Shown: piece after piece, positions 1 through 7,883 of the stretch | Layout of the letters: each line of letters starts with the position of its first letter | How positions within the stretch are numbered: the stretch's first letter is position 1 | Assembly (NCBI GenBank): GCA_965200115.1 | Contig: OZ241336.1 | Location: 1,302,001 to 1,366,000, forward strand | Length of the DNA: 64,000 nt | Source: JAPOUP01 sp026708635 | GTDB lineage: Bacteria > Pseudomonadota > Alphaproteobacteria > Rhodobacterales > Rhodobacteraceae | Direction: 5' to 3' | Program-made: the position numbers and the translations under genes | Notes under the pieces: model-generated | What the model was told of the DNA's origin: nothing | The model's database searches: none | The model's input: the letters and a program-made list of their open reading frames with translations, nothing else

Positions 1-2
1 AG

Positions 3-566
3 CCGATCACCAGCGTCGCCGATTTCGCGGGCAAAAAGCTGCGCGGGCCGTCCCGCGCGGCCAATAATCTCTTGAGCGCGATGGGGGCGACACCCGTTGG
101 CATGCCCGTTCCGGCCTTTCCGGAATCGCTTTCCAAAGGCGTGGTCGAAGGCGGGGTGATCCCATGGGAAATCGTGTTGCCGCTTAAAGTACACGAATTG
201 ACCGACAGCCACAGCGAAGTGTCAGGTGACAGGTCGATGTACAACACCTTCTTCATCTGGGCGATGAACAAGGACAGCTACAACAACCTGCCTGACGATC
301 TCAGGGCGGTCATTGATGCCAATTCCGGCCTGGAAGCCTCGGCTTGGGCGGGGCGGGCCATGGATCAGGGTGACGCGGCGGCCAAGGAGGTCGTACGGGG
401 AACCGACAATGCGATCGTGATGATGTCGGATGCCGCGACGGCCGAAATCATGGCCATTGCGGAGACGCAGATCGCCGAGTGGATCGAGACCATGAACGGT
501 GCCGGATTGCCGGGCCAGGAGATGCTGGATACCGCACGTGCCCTGATCGAAAAACACGGCAAATAA
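3..566 (+). CDS. dctP: TRAP transporter substrate-binding protein DctP, C-terminal part (cut by window edge)
   Basis: Periplasmic solute receptor of a tripartite ATP-independent transporter. The frame is open from base 3 with no start codon in the window, so roughly 187 C-terminal residues of an approximately 330-residue family are present. The stretch GKKLRGPSRAANNLL followed by GATPVGMPV is the typical DctP block that precedes the conserved solute-binding arginine region. An in-frame TTG at 72 lies inside this block and is not the start. The matching membrane subunits follow at 1087 and 1623. Substrate cannot be named from this fragment. Confidence 0.88.
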   Translation, partial: PITSVADFAGKKLRGPSRAANNLLSAMGATPVGMPVPAFPESLSKGVVEGGVIPWEIVLPLKVHELTDSHSEVSGDRSMYNTFFIWAMNKDSYNNLPDDLRAVIDANSGLEASAWAGRAMDQGDAAAKEVVRGTDNAIVMMSDAATAEIMAIAETQIAEWIETMNGAGLPGQEMLDTARALIEKHGK

Positions 567-1086
567 TGAGATCGACCATAGTGGCATGGGTCCCTTAGGC
601 AATCAGCTTGCGCGTTGACCGGTTGGCAGTCATCTTGCCCGCAAAGCACGCCGGAACGGGCGGCGGGAACATGAGCGAACGGAACGGTGACGCCCGACGT
701 CATGCGGGCGCGGTTCGGGGACATGCCGCCGGGCAGAACGTCCGACCCCGGCGGCCCGGCGGCGGACAGCCGCCCGTTCCGGAGGCGGCGCTCCGGCGTT
801 TCCCGTCCGGGATCGCCGTTGTGTTATCTTGCCGAGCGCCTCGGCAAGCGCGGCGGCGGCTCCGGGCACTTCCGCCGCCGGACCTTTTCCCGGATTGCCG
901 AACGTGTCCTCAATGCCATATCCGAGGAGTTCGGCCTCGAACGTGTGTTCGTCGGCGAAACGGTTGTCCAGGCGTCACGACAGTCAAAAGGCCCTGGATG
1001 GTACCGGGATCAAACGCCGTCACCCGCATTGCGGAGAATCTCGCGTGGGACTAGCTGTAGCTGCCGAAAAGCGGGTGGCCCGAGCC
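567..1086. other. Gap between dctP and dctQ, no intact gene; possible coding relic on minus strand
   Basis: This 520-base gap is unusually long for a dctPQ pair. On the minus strand, from about 990 down to 820, one frame reads like protein (LDNRFADEHTFEAELLGYG and then GAAAALAEALGKI). A stop lies immediately upstream without a start codon, and the reading degrades into Arg-rich sequence below 800. I interpret it as a worn fragment of an unidentified gene. No promoter or terminator is convincing. Confidence 0.3.
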
Positions 1087-1626
1087 ATGAAGCGCCTGTC
1101 TCGCCGGTTGGCGCAGTTTGGGGGAGTACTTCTGATCGCCCTAGCGCTCGTGACGGTGGCATCGACCATCGGGCGGGCGTTTGTTGGGCTTCAGATTGGC
1201 CTCGGACCGATCCCCGGTGATTTTGAACTGGTCGAGGCAGGCACGGGCGTGGCGGTGTTCTGTTTCCTGCCCTGGTGCCAGTTGAACGGTGGCCACGTGA
1301 CGGTGGACGTTATCTCTTCAAGATTGCCTGACCGGGTTAACGCAATCCTGGTTCTGATCGGAAACATGTTTGTCTTTTTGTTCGCCTTCGTGATCGTATG
1401 GCGACTTTGGATGGGATTTGGGGAACAGGTCACGTGGTTCAGCCAGACTGTGCGCGATGTGCTCGGGTTCGGCTACAAACCCTTTACGAATAACACGACT
1501 TACATCCTCGGCCTGCCCTTCTGGTACAGCTATGCACTCGCCTTTTTCGGCGCTCTGAGCTTTGCGTTGACCAGTGCGTTTACCGTTTGGCGTGCGCTCA
1601 ACGATCTTTTGGGACGCGACCAGTGA
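1087..1626 (+). CDS. dctQ: TRAP transporter small permease DctQ
   Basis: Four-helix small membrane subunit (179 aa) that pairs with DctM and the DctP receptor for secondary uptake of organic acids or similar solutes. Hydrophobic segments lie near residues 12-35, 50-70, 85-110 and 145-170, and the FLPWCQLNGGHVTVD segment is the conserved DctQ core. The start is placed at ATG 1087, giving MKRLSRRLAQFGG directly before the first helix. Longer in-frame reading upstream has low-complexity composition and is not expected to be translated. The stop overlaps the GTG start of dctM. Confidence 0.88.
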   Translation: MKRLSRRLAQFGGVLLIALALVTVASTIGRAFVGLQIGLGPIPGDFELVEAGTGVAVFCFLPWCQLNGGHVTVDVISSRLPDRVNAILVLIGNMFVFLFAFVIVWRLWMGFGEQVTWFSQTVRDVLGFGYKPFTNNTTYILGLPFWYSYALAFFGALSFALTSAFTVWRALNDLLGRDQ

Positions 1627-2975
1627 GCGGTTTCGGACTCTCCGTTCTCGGTTTTGCCATAATGCTGGGCGCAATTTTTCTGCGCATGCCAATTGCCGTG
1701 GCGATGGCGGTGACCGGTTTTGTTGGCAGTTGGATCATCCGCGGACAGCCAACGGCTGTGTTGAGCCAGATGAAAACCCTTTCATACGATATGTTCTCGT
1801 CCTATTCGCTATCAATCGTGCCATTGTTCCTTCTCATGGGTCAGTTCGCGACAAAATCGGGCATGTCGCAGGCGCTTTTTGATGCGGCCTCCGACTGGCT
1901 GGGCCATCGCAGGGGAGGCGTCGCAATGGCCGCTGTCGGCGCCTGTGCCGGATTCGGCGCCGTCTGCGGGAGCTCTCTCGCCACCGCCTCGACCATGGGT
2001 CAGGTGGCTCTACCCGAGATGCGCAAGCGGGGCTATTCCAATGCGCTCTCTACAGGCACGCTGGCCGCTGGGGGCACGCTTGGCATCCTGATCCCGCCTT
2101 CGGTCATTCTGGTCCTCTACGCGATCATGACCGAGCAGAATATCGTGAAAATGTTTCTTGCCGCGCTGGTTCCAGGGATTTTGGCCGCGCTAGGCTACAT
2201 GCTGGCCGTTGCGATTTATGTAAGGATCCATCCAGGCAGCGCACCGGCCGCAGCGCGTGTACCCTACGGGCAAAGGATGCGTTCGCTCGTGCGCGTCTGG
2301 CCGGTTATACTGATTTTCAGTCTGGTCATGGGGGGCATCGCAGGCGACTGGAATTGGTCTAAGGACGGAATCCAGGCCCTCTTCACCCCGACCGAAGGGG
2401 CGGCCTGGGGTGCGGTGGCCACAGGGCTTTACGGGCTCTGGACCGGAGAGTTGAACCGCAAAACAATTGAGGAATGTCTGCTGGGCACGGCCTCGGCGAC
2501 AGCCATGATCTTCCTCATAATTCTGGGTGCGCAGCTATTCAACTCGTTCCTCGCGATTACGCAAACTCCGCAGGCCCTAGCGGACTGGATCGCCGGTTCC
2601 CGCCTGACACCCCTGATGATTCTGGTGGTGATGCTATTGACCTATCTCGTCTTCGGCTGCGTCATGGACAGCTTGTCAATGATCCTTTTGACAATTCCCA
2701 TCTTCTATCCGATCATCGAAAGCCTTGATTTTGGAATGAGCCCTGAGGAAACCGCCATCTGGTTCGGCATCCTTGCGCTTATCGTGGTCGAAGTGGGGCT
2801 AATCACACCGCCAGTTGGAATGAATCTGTTTGTTATCCACTCAATGGCCAAGGACATTCCTATCCAACGCACCTATTACGGTGTCTTGCCTTTCTTGTTT
2901 TCAGACGTGTTCCGCGTCGCTTTGCTGATTGCCTTTCCCTCGATAACTCTTTGGCTGACGCTCGGCTTTGCCTAG
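1623..2975 (+). CDS. dctM: TRAP transporter large permease DctM
   Basis: Large transport subunit (450 aa, normal length is about 425-450) with about 12 membrane helices. Conserved segments include AAVGACAGFGAVCGSS, GTLAAGGTLGILIPPS and the C-terminal VEVGLITPPVGMNLF. The GTG start at 1623 overlaps the dctQ stop (GTGA), which signals translational coupling. The frame is open upstream to an ATG at 1587, but that would overlap dctQ by 40 bases. A terminator-like hairpin lies 50 bases downstream, inside an IS5-like end that begins only 15 bases after the stop. Confidence 0.9.
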   Translation: MSGFGLSVLGFAIMLGAIFLRMPIAVAMAVTGFVGSWIIRGQPTAVLSQMKTLSYDMFSSYSLSIVPLFLLMGQFATKSGMSQALFDAASDWLGHRRGGVAMAAVGACAGFGAVCGSSLATASTMGQVALPEMRKRGYSNALSTGTLAAGGTLGILIPPSVILVLYAIMTEQNIVKMFLAALVPGILAALGYMLAVAIYVRIHPGSAPAAARVPYGQRMRSLVRVWPVILIFSLVMGGIAGDWNWSKDGIQALFTPTEGAAWGAVATGLYGLWTGELNRKTIEECLLGTASATAMIFLIILGAQLFNSFLAITQTPQALADWIAGSRLTPLMILVVMLLTYLVFGCVMDSLSMILLTIPIFYPIIESLDFGMSPEETAIWFGILALIVVEVGLITPPVGMNLFVIHSMAKDIPIQRTYYGVLPFLFSDVFRVALLIAFPSITLWLTLGFA

Positions 2976-2990
2976 ACGCTATACTTTTGG

Positions 2991-3018
2991 GAGCCTCTTG
3001 CAGAACTCCGCGGTCGAG
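2991..3018 (+). repeat. IS5-like terminal repeat, copy 1
   Basis: GAGCCTCTTGC followed by AGAACTCCGCGGTCGAG matches copy 2 at 4066-4093 at 27 of 28 positions. The GAGCCTnTTGC beginning resembles terminal inverted repeats of IS5-family elements, from family knowledge. Beyond base 3020 the two copies diverge. No transposase is attached. Confidence 0.6.
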
Positions 3019-3025
3019 TGATTTT

Positions 3026-3047
3026 GCCCGGGAAACGGGCTTTTTTT
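3026..3047 (+). terminator. Rho-independent terminator after dctM
   Basis: Stem GCCCG (3026-3030) and CGGGC (3036-3040) with loop GGAAA, followed by seven T. It is positioned to end dctPQM transcription, though it lies just inside the IS5-like end. Confidence 0.7.
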
Positions 3048-3403
3048 CGACGGCTCGGGACTATCCCACGCTCCCCGCCTTCGCATGGCCAGAGTGGTGA
3101 TCGGAATGCGCGCTACCGGTCGTGGGCGAGGGATCGGCCGCTGCGAAACGGACCGTGCCGGCGCGGGCCACATAGTCCTCCCCCGCCACTGCCGTACCAT
3201 TTTCGGAGAACCGTGGTACTGAAACGTGACGACGACCTCCCACCCCTCGAACGGCGTGGCGGCGTGGGCCGAGAGGTTGGCCGACTGTGCCCAGACGGGA
3301 TCCAGAGCCGCCAGCGGCAGCCCGTGGAGACGGGCCGGAAGGGCGAGGGGTCGTCCTCTTTTCTGAAGTGCTATTGAGGGGTTATTGACTGGACTTGCAC
3401 CGC
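3048..3403. other. Gene-free stretch downstream of the secreted Calx-beta gene
   Basis: GC-rich sequence between the dctM terminator and the stop of the minus-strand gene at 3404. Short open frames here have no recognisable protein features. Nothing else is supported. Confidence 0.4.
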
Positions 3404-3928
3404 TCAGCAGCCGCTCCAGTAGCAGGCGGCCAGGCCCCAGTTGATCGGCACGGGCGCCGGTGCGGGCGTCGCATCCTTGATGGTGATGGTCGGCAGGCCG
3501 GTCACCGTCCAGTAGAACAGCGCCGTGCTATACCACCAGACGTTCGGAACATCGACCCTGACCACCTTGATCCGGATGGTCTCGTCCCCCTCGACCTGGT
3601 CGTCCGGGTGCGTCTGCACCGAAATTGTCATCGGCTGCCCGGTCCGGCCCTCGACAAAGTTGACCCCGGGATTGAGGTCCTCGTAGTCCCCGCCCTCACG
3701 GCGGAAACCGGGCGTCGCGGTCCCGCCGTCCGACGCATAGTACACACGGATGCGGGTGTCCGGATACTGGAACCCGGCATCGGGGTTCTGCGTCACCGTG
3801 ATCTGGAACGTCGCCGTCCCGCCTTCCGTCACCGTCACGTCCCCGGCCTGCGCCGGCGGCACGAGGCCCACGCCGGCCGCCAGAAGAAAACCGGTGAACA
3901 GCGTTATGATCGATCTTTGGGTCGCCAT
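3404..3928 (-). CDS. Small secreted protein with a single Calx-beta-like domain
   Basis: 174 aa. The N-terminus (MATQRSIITLFTGFLLAAG to PPAQAG) is a Sec signal peptide with an AQA-G cleavage site near residue 28. Residues 29-125 read as one Calx-beta repeat: DVTVTEGGTATFQITVT, then YYASDGGTATPG, then DDQVEGDETIRIKVV, the last being the acidic D..EGDE calcium-binding signature. The tail ends in two cysteines (AACYWSGC). It stands alone, with a promoter containing a run of ten G (4020-4050), and is flanked by IS5-like ends. Likely extracytoplasmic; partner unknown. Calx-beta repeats usually occur in long adhesins, so a single-domain protein may act as a soluble or displayed module. Confidence 0.72.
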   Translation of the reverse strand: MATQRSIITLFTGFLLAAGVGLVPPAQAGDVTVTEGGTATFQITVTQNPDAGFQYPDTRIRVYYASDGGTATPGFRREGGDYEDLNPGVNFVEGRTGQPMTISVQTHPDDQVEGDETIRIKVVRVDVPNVWWYSTALFYWTVTGLPTITIKDATPAPAPVPINWGLAACYWSGC

Positions 3929-4019
3929 GACAGTATTCCTTCCCTGTCTCCATCGGGTGACGTCCAGTCGACGGTACGTCCTGTCCGCCTCACCCGCATG
4001 CTCACGGTTCCATTACTCC

Positions 4020-4050
4020 GTCTTACCCCCCCCCCTTACAGAAATGTCAA
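4020..4050 (-). promoter_or_regulatory. Promoter with G10 tract in the -35/-10 spacer (candidate phase-variable)
   Basis: Read on the minus strand: TTGACA (4050-4045), nine bases, ten G (4035-4026), then TAAGAC (4025-4020). The spacer is 19 bases; loss of two G would give the optimal 17. The predicted transcript start would leave about 85 bases before the ATG at 3928. The same arrangement recurs at 23495-23526. Confidence 0.55.
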
Positions 4051-4065
4051 CAAAAATCACACCCT

Positions 4066-4317
4066 GAGCCTCTTGCGGAACTCCGCGGTCGAGCGGTTTT
4101 TCCCGCAAGCCTATCCGAATGCCATTGGGCAACCGCCCGGGCTTCGGTCGTGCCCGCGTCGACCGGCAGGGCCTCGCGTCAAACCGAAAAACCGTCGGGA
4201 CGCCCAACTGTCAAAGCTATCGGGAATTGCCGCTTGAAATATGACGATCGTTGACGACATCCCATCTGGGTAAGTTGTTCGCGCGCGAGAGCTCCGGCAG
4301 AATTTTGCAGGAGGCTC
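4066..4317. mobile_element. 252-bp IS5-like remnant or MITE with terminal inverted repeats
   Basis: The left end GAGCCTCTTGCGGAACTCCGC (4066) and the inverted right end (4297-4317) match at 16 of 21 positions. The interior carries no transposase-like frame. The left end also repeats copy 1 at 2991. No clear target duplication is visible. It could be a miniature element, or the right-hand piece of a 1.3-kb unit spanning 2991-4317 that contains the secreted-protein gene. Confidence 0.5.
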
Positions 4318-4452
4318 TTGCTTTTAGGACTTTCTCGTACCAATCGGCCATTTTGGCAATTTTAACCCCACTCACAACACGCCGCACCTGACGTCAGCGG
4401 CGGAAACTGGCGTGAACGGAACGATTTGGGATATTGACCACATGGTACGTCT

Positions 4453-5115
4453 GTGGAAGAGCGGCTCCGGAGCCGAATTGGCCGAAAACCTACCGAAAGA
4501 ACCGAACTGACCCACTACCCGGACTTTTCATACGAACGGGCCGCATTCGATCGAGGCTATACCGCAGTCTGCGGCGTGGATGAAGTCGGGCGCGGACCGC
4601 TCGCGGGACCGGTGACCGCCGCCGCCGTACTGCTCGACCCCAACAATATTCCCCCAGGCCTGAACGACTCAAAGCGGCTCTCCGCAAGCCAGCGGGCGCG
4701 CCTCAGCGCCGAAATCCATGCCTGTGCAAGGACATCCATCGCCCACGCGAATGTTGATGAAATCGATGACCTGAACATTCTGCGCGCCACACAGCTGGCC
4801 ATGGCACGCGCGATCACCCGGCTATCTCCGCTAGCTGATTATGCGTTGGTGGACGGCAATATGATCCCGCCGGGACTTCCCATTCCCGCCGAGGCGTTAA
4901 TCAAGGGCGACCGACGTTCGCTGTCGATCGCGGCGGCCTCTATCGTCGCGAAACAGTTCAGGGACATGATCATGGGCCGTCTCGGGCGCGAATATCCAGC
5001 ATATGGCTGGAAGAGTAACGCCGGGTACGGCACTCGCGCGCATCTAGATGCGCTCGCACGTCTGGGACCTACCCCACATCATCGGAAATCCTTCAAGCCG
5101 GTCCGGAATCCTTGA
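4453..5115 (+). CDS. rnhB: Ribonuclease HII
   Basis: Endonuclease that removes ribonucleotides and RNA primers from DNA duplexes. 220 aa. The DEDD catalytic set is visible: D43-E44 in GVDEVGRGPLAGPV, D134 in ALVDGN and D153 in KGDRRSLSIAAASIVAK. GTG 4453 is the only plausible start upstream of the first motif, giving a 30-residue leader typical of alphaproteobacterial RnhB. It is single, with gaps on both sides. Confidence 0.92.
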   Translation: MEERLRSRIGRKPTERTELTHYPDFSYERAAFDRGYTAVCGVDEVGRGPLAGPVTAAAVLLDPNNIPPGLNDSKRLSASQRARLSAEIHACARTSIAHANVDEIDDLNILRATQLAMARAITRLSPLADYALVDGNMIPPGLPIPAEALIKGDRRSLSIAAASIVAKQFRDMIMGRLGREYPAYGWKSNAGYGTRAHLDALARLGPTPHHRKSFKPVRNP

Positions 5116-5127
5116 GAAAATATCTCC

Positions 5128-5143
5128 GGGACTTTTCCGTCCC
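5128..5143 (+). terminator. Weak hairpin after rnhB
   Basis: GGGAC (5128-5132) and GTCCC (5139-5143) with loop TTTTCC, followed by a pyrimidine tract. It lies 13 bases after the rnhB stop. Stability is marginal. Confidence 0.3.
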
Positions 5144-5820
5144 CTTTCCAACCATGAACCAAATTTCAGTGTAGCGTGAAATACTCCGCACACTGACACA
5201 GAATTCCAAGCCTGACGCGGTCGATCTTCGGTGACCGTTGCCATGCTGCGCGGTCATGGCTCCGCCACACCTCGCTTCCGCTCGATGGTCAGGGGCGATG
5301 GCTGCGGGAATCTGCGGCCGAGTCCTGATCGACCGGGACATCAGGCGGGTGGGGCGATCCGCCGACCGCCCCCGGTGTGCTCTGTCAATTACAGTGTTGT
5401 GTAAATTCCTGATATCTATCGCATGCGGTCCCTGTGCCTGGATTCCCGCCATCATCGGCCACATAGACGAGATACCCGAACCCCTTCCCGTGTGTAGGGC
5501 GCGATCGCGTACAGTGCGGGCACAATGGGCTTCAGGGCGACCATGAACCTGTTGCAGGGGCGGGCAACGTTGATCAATCCAATCAGGCAAGCAGGACTTT
5601 CCCGCGCTATGGTGAGCGTGTCGTCTGGCGTCCGGATCAGGCACGGAGTTGGCCGGTTCTAGCCGGTTTGCCGCCAGCGGCGGTCGCCCGGATACCAAAA
5701 CGGCTCCTTTCGGGCCCGAAAGGCGATTCGTTTTCCGGATTTCCGGGCCGGGGTGGCGGTTCGCCGTCAAGAAAAATCAGCGTGGGATGACCCTGTCAGG
5801 CAAGGGAAAGGCGTTGGGAT
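5144..5820. other. Gene-free region between rnhB and rpsD
   Basis: A minus-strand open frame of 225 codons covers most of it but has no family resemblance and an Arg/Pro/His-rich make-up typical of chance frames in GC-rich DNA. It contains the perfect 18-base palindrome CCTTTCGGGCCCGAAAGG at 5706-5723, about 100 bases downstream of rpsD, which may end rpsD transcription. Confidence 0.4.
5706..5723 (-). terminator. Palindrome possibly ending rpsD transcription
   Basis: Perfect 9+9 palindrome followed on the minus strand by AGCCGTTTTGG. It lacks a proper loop and T run, so this is only a candidate. Confidence 0.28.
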
Positions 5821-6441
5821 TTAGTTCTTGGCGTAGTACTCGACGACAAGGTGCGGCTCCATCACCACCGAGAACGGCACATCGCCCAAACCGGGCGTGC
5901 GCACGAAAGTGGCGGCCATCCTGGAGAAATCCACGTCTATGTAATCCGGTACGTCGCGCTCGCCGAGCTCCATGGCCTCAAGCACAAAAGCGAACTGTTT
6001 AGAACGGTCACGCACCTCTATGACATCGCTCTCGCTAACGCGGTAACTTGGGATGTTCACCCGACGGCCGTTGACCGTGACATGGCCGTGATTCACGAAC
6101 TGGCGGGCGGCGAACACGGTGGATACGAATTTCGCCCGGTAGACAACGGCGTCCAAACGGCGCTCGAGCAGTCCGATGAGGTTTTCGCCGGTGTCGCCCT
6201 TCATTCGGGCGGCTTCGGCATAGATGCGCTTGAACTGCTTCTCCGTCAGGTCGCCGTAATGGCCCTTCAGCTTCTGTTTCGCGCGAAGCTGGATGCCGAA
6301 GTCTGACATCTTTCCCTTGCGGCGCTGGCCATGCTGGCCGGGTCCGTATTCACGCCGGTTAACGGGGGACTTTGGACGACCCCAGATATTCTCGCCCATG
6401 CGGCGGTCGATCTTGTATTTGGCAGCGGTGCGTTTTGTCAC
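5821..6441 (-). CDS. rpsD: 30S ribosomal protein S4
   Basis: Primary 16S rRNA-binding protein of the small subunit. 206 aa, full length. MTKRTAAKYKIDRRMGENIW and SPVNRREYGPGQHGQRR are the alphaproteobacterial S4 N-terminus. The S4 RNA-binding domain (LERRLDAVVYRAKFVSTV, VNHGHVTVNGRRVNIPSY) lies near residues 95-155. It is monocistronic here, as is usual in Rhodobacterales, where rpsD is away from the alpha operon. Confidence 0.97.
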   Translation of the reverse strand: MTKRTAAKYKIDRRMGENIWGRPKSPVNRREYGPGQHGQRRKGKMSDFGIQLRAKQKLKGHYGDLTEKQFKRIYAEAARMKGDTGENLIGLLERRLDAVVYRAKFVSTVFAARQFVNHGHVTVNGRRVNIPSYRVSESDVIEVRDRSKQFAFVLEAMELGERDVPDYIDVDFSRMAATFVRTPGLGDVPFSVVMEPHLVVEYYAKN

Positions 6442-6629
6442 CTCTGAATCTCCTTCACAATCTCAGGCGCCCCGATGAAATCACGGGGCGCGGGGTAGAA
6501 GGGCGTTGTCCTCTCCCGCTCGGGCGACAGGCATCCTCTCGCGAGGGCCACCAACACCAAATGCGTGTCCAAGCGTATACCACCGGGACGGACAGCGCCT
6601 ACCTTCAGAACCGAGCCATGTCAACATAT
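6442..6629. other. Region upstream of rpsD
   Basis: Probably holds the rpsD promoter and leader on the minus strand; no hexamer pair is clear enough to place. An open frame that runs through from 6372 to 7706 on the plus strand is only genuine at its 3' end (DUF1489 gene from 7275). Confidence 0.3.
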
Positions 6630-6860
6630 CGAGGCAGGGCCACGGAGCGGGGCGCTGACAGGGGCATCGCGGACCTGAAGCATGGCCCGACCCTCAAACC
6701 GGAAGCGCCGGGAAGAACACCTACCTGGTTACGTCCGCGCCTTTGGGCCAGTGTGGCCGGCGCTTTCCCGATTCATGCCTTATCTCCGACCCCGAGCGGC
6801 GGAAAGATACTCGGCTGCATCAAGCGGACGCAATTCAAGGTCGCCCTTTTCGAAGTTCAT
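6630..6860 (-). pseudogene. Decayed HigA-type antitoxin
   Basis: ATG at 6860 opens MNFEKGDLELRPLDAAEYL, the usual N-terminus of HigA-like antitoxins (xxxxxDAAEYL), but meets TAA after 26 codons at 6780. Further on, another frame reads LAQRRGRNQVG, the conserved HTH entry of the family, and LQVRDAPVSA resembles the family C-terminus. The gene therefore carries at least one frameshift and missing sequence. The start overlaps the toxin relic by 26 bases. Confidence 0.55.
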
Positions 6861-7118
6861 CTCTTAAGAGCTCCGCCATTTCCCGGGCGTGATCCAGATC
6901 GCGCCCATAGGGCTTCCTGTCCCCACCGCACGGGAGTATGGGTTCGCCCTTTCCCCAAAAAAATACACGCGGTAGCCGGCTCGGTGATGGACTGGAATTT
7001 CGTTGAAGTGGCCCAGGCACATGACGTTCCCGGGGTTACTGTCTTGCATGCGCTCAAGCCATCCAGCAATCCGCCCCCGCGGCACGGCATTACCCAGGAG
7101 CGCATGGATGTCCAGCAT
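6835..7118 (-). pseudogene. HigB/ParE-superfamily toxin, frameshifted
   Basis: From ATG 7118 the sequence reads GRIAGWLERMQDSNPGNV, then FNEIPVHHRAGYRVYF, matching addiction-module killer proteins (WLxxLxDxxxxxGNPGDV, ELRIxxGPGYRVYF). At the T7 run (minus strand, 6963-6957) the frame breaks. In the next frame the family continues as GKGEPILPCGGDRKPYGRD and HAREMAELLRDELRKGRP, ending at 6835. A +1 or -2 change in the homopolymer restores a complete toxin of about 95 aa. The partner antitoxin is also broken, so this is a dead module unless the T7 count is a sequencing error. Confidence 0.62.
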
Positions 7119-7274
7119 GGCGCAAAGACTGCGCGGGCAATGATCCGAACCGGATCGTGCCGTATTTTCGCTGGCCAAGGGTTGAAGCGTGACCGCTCAT
7201 CCCGGACAATGGCGATTCATATGCGACAGCCCCGAAACGTCACGCCACCGGACAGGGTTACGGGAGAATGCCAG

Positions 7275-7706
7275 TTGGCAACCCAAGTCAACCTACTCAA
7301 ACTGTCAGTCGGGTCGGAGAGCGTGGAAAGCCTTGGCCGGTGGCAGGGATCGGCGGCGGCCAAAGGTCGGGACGGCTTTCCCCGCCATGTTACCCGGATG
7401 CGGCCAAGGCGAGGCGGCGAGTTGCTGAACGGCGGAAGCGTTTACTGGGTAATCAGTGGCATGATCTCATGCCGGCAGAGAATCCTGCGACTGGACGAAG
7501 TCACGGGTGATGACGGCATCAATCGCTGCGCGATCGTGCTTGACCCGATTCTGGTACCGGTGGCCGCGGTGCCGCGACGCCCTTTTCAGGGATGGAGGTA
7601 TCTTCGGCCGGAGGATTCACCGCCTGACCTGCCTGTAGGTGACGCCGGCAGCAACGCCCTTCCCCCGGAACTGAACGCCGCGCTGGCGGAAATCGGCGTG
7701 CTGTGA
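7275..7706 (+). CDS. DUF1489 family protein
   Basis: 143 aa from a TTG start (ATQVNLLKLSVGSESVESL). The family, common in alphaproteobacteria and of unknown function, is recognised by VNLxKLxVGxxSVExLxxW, HVTRMRPRRGGELLNGGS, VYWVISGMISCRQRIL and RRPFQGWRYLRPEDSPPDL. TTG is chosen because GGGAGAA lies just upstream and family members begin at this point; the frame stays open for a further 300 codons upstream but without family similarity. Stand-alone gene between the dead toxin pair and the mcl2 promoter. Confidence 0.8.
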   Translation: MATQVNLLKLSVGSESVESLGRWQGSAAAKGRDGFPRHVTRMRPRRGGELLNGGSVYWVISGMISCRQRILRLDEVTGDDGINRCAIVLDPILVPVAAVPRRPFQGWRYLRPEDSPPDLPVGDAGSNALPPELNAALAEIGVL

Positions 7707-7729
7707 AAGTGCGAACGCGCCCGAAGACA

Positions 7730-7762
7730 TTGACCTGTGCTTCATCGAGGCCATGCTATAAT
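7730..7762 (+). promoter_or_regulatory. Extended -10 promoter for mcl2-nnrU
   Basis: TATAAT at 7757-7762 is preceded by TG at the extended -10 position (TGCTATAAT). TTGACC at 7730-7735 is 21 bases upstream, too far for a standard spacer, so the extended -10 probably compensates. It would give a leader of about 115 bases before ATG 7884. Confidence 0.5.
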
Positions 7763-7883
7763 GCCTAAAGGTTAGATCGGCTCAATTGATTCGGACGGTT
7801 CCGTCAGCGTGTCGGCCGAAGGCTCGTGGCCATTGTCGCCCGGTAGCGTTCCGCGATACCGCGCGGTCCTGCGGTAGGGGCAT

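Noticed and set aside
5093..5770. 225-codon minus-strand frame beside rnhB
   Set aside because: Arg/His/Pro-rich, overlaps the rnhB end, no motif, no ribosome site; typical of GC-rich noncoding DNA.
6372..7274. Upstream part of a 444-codon plus-strand frame ending in the DUF1489 gene
   Set aside because: Only the last 143 codons match a protein family. The earlier part overlaps rpsD and the higBA relic and has chance-like composition.
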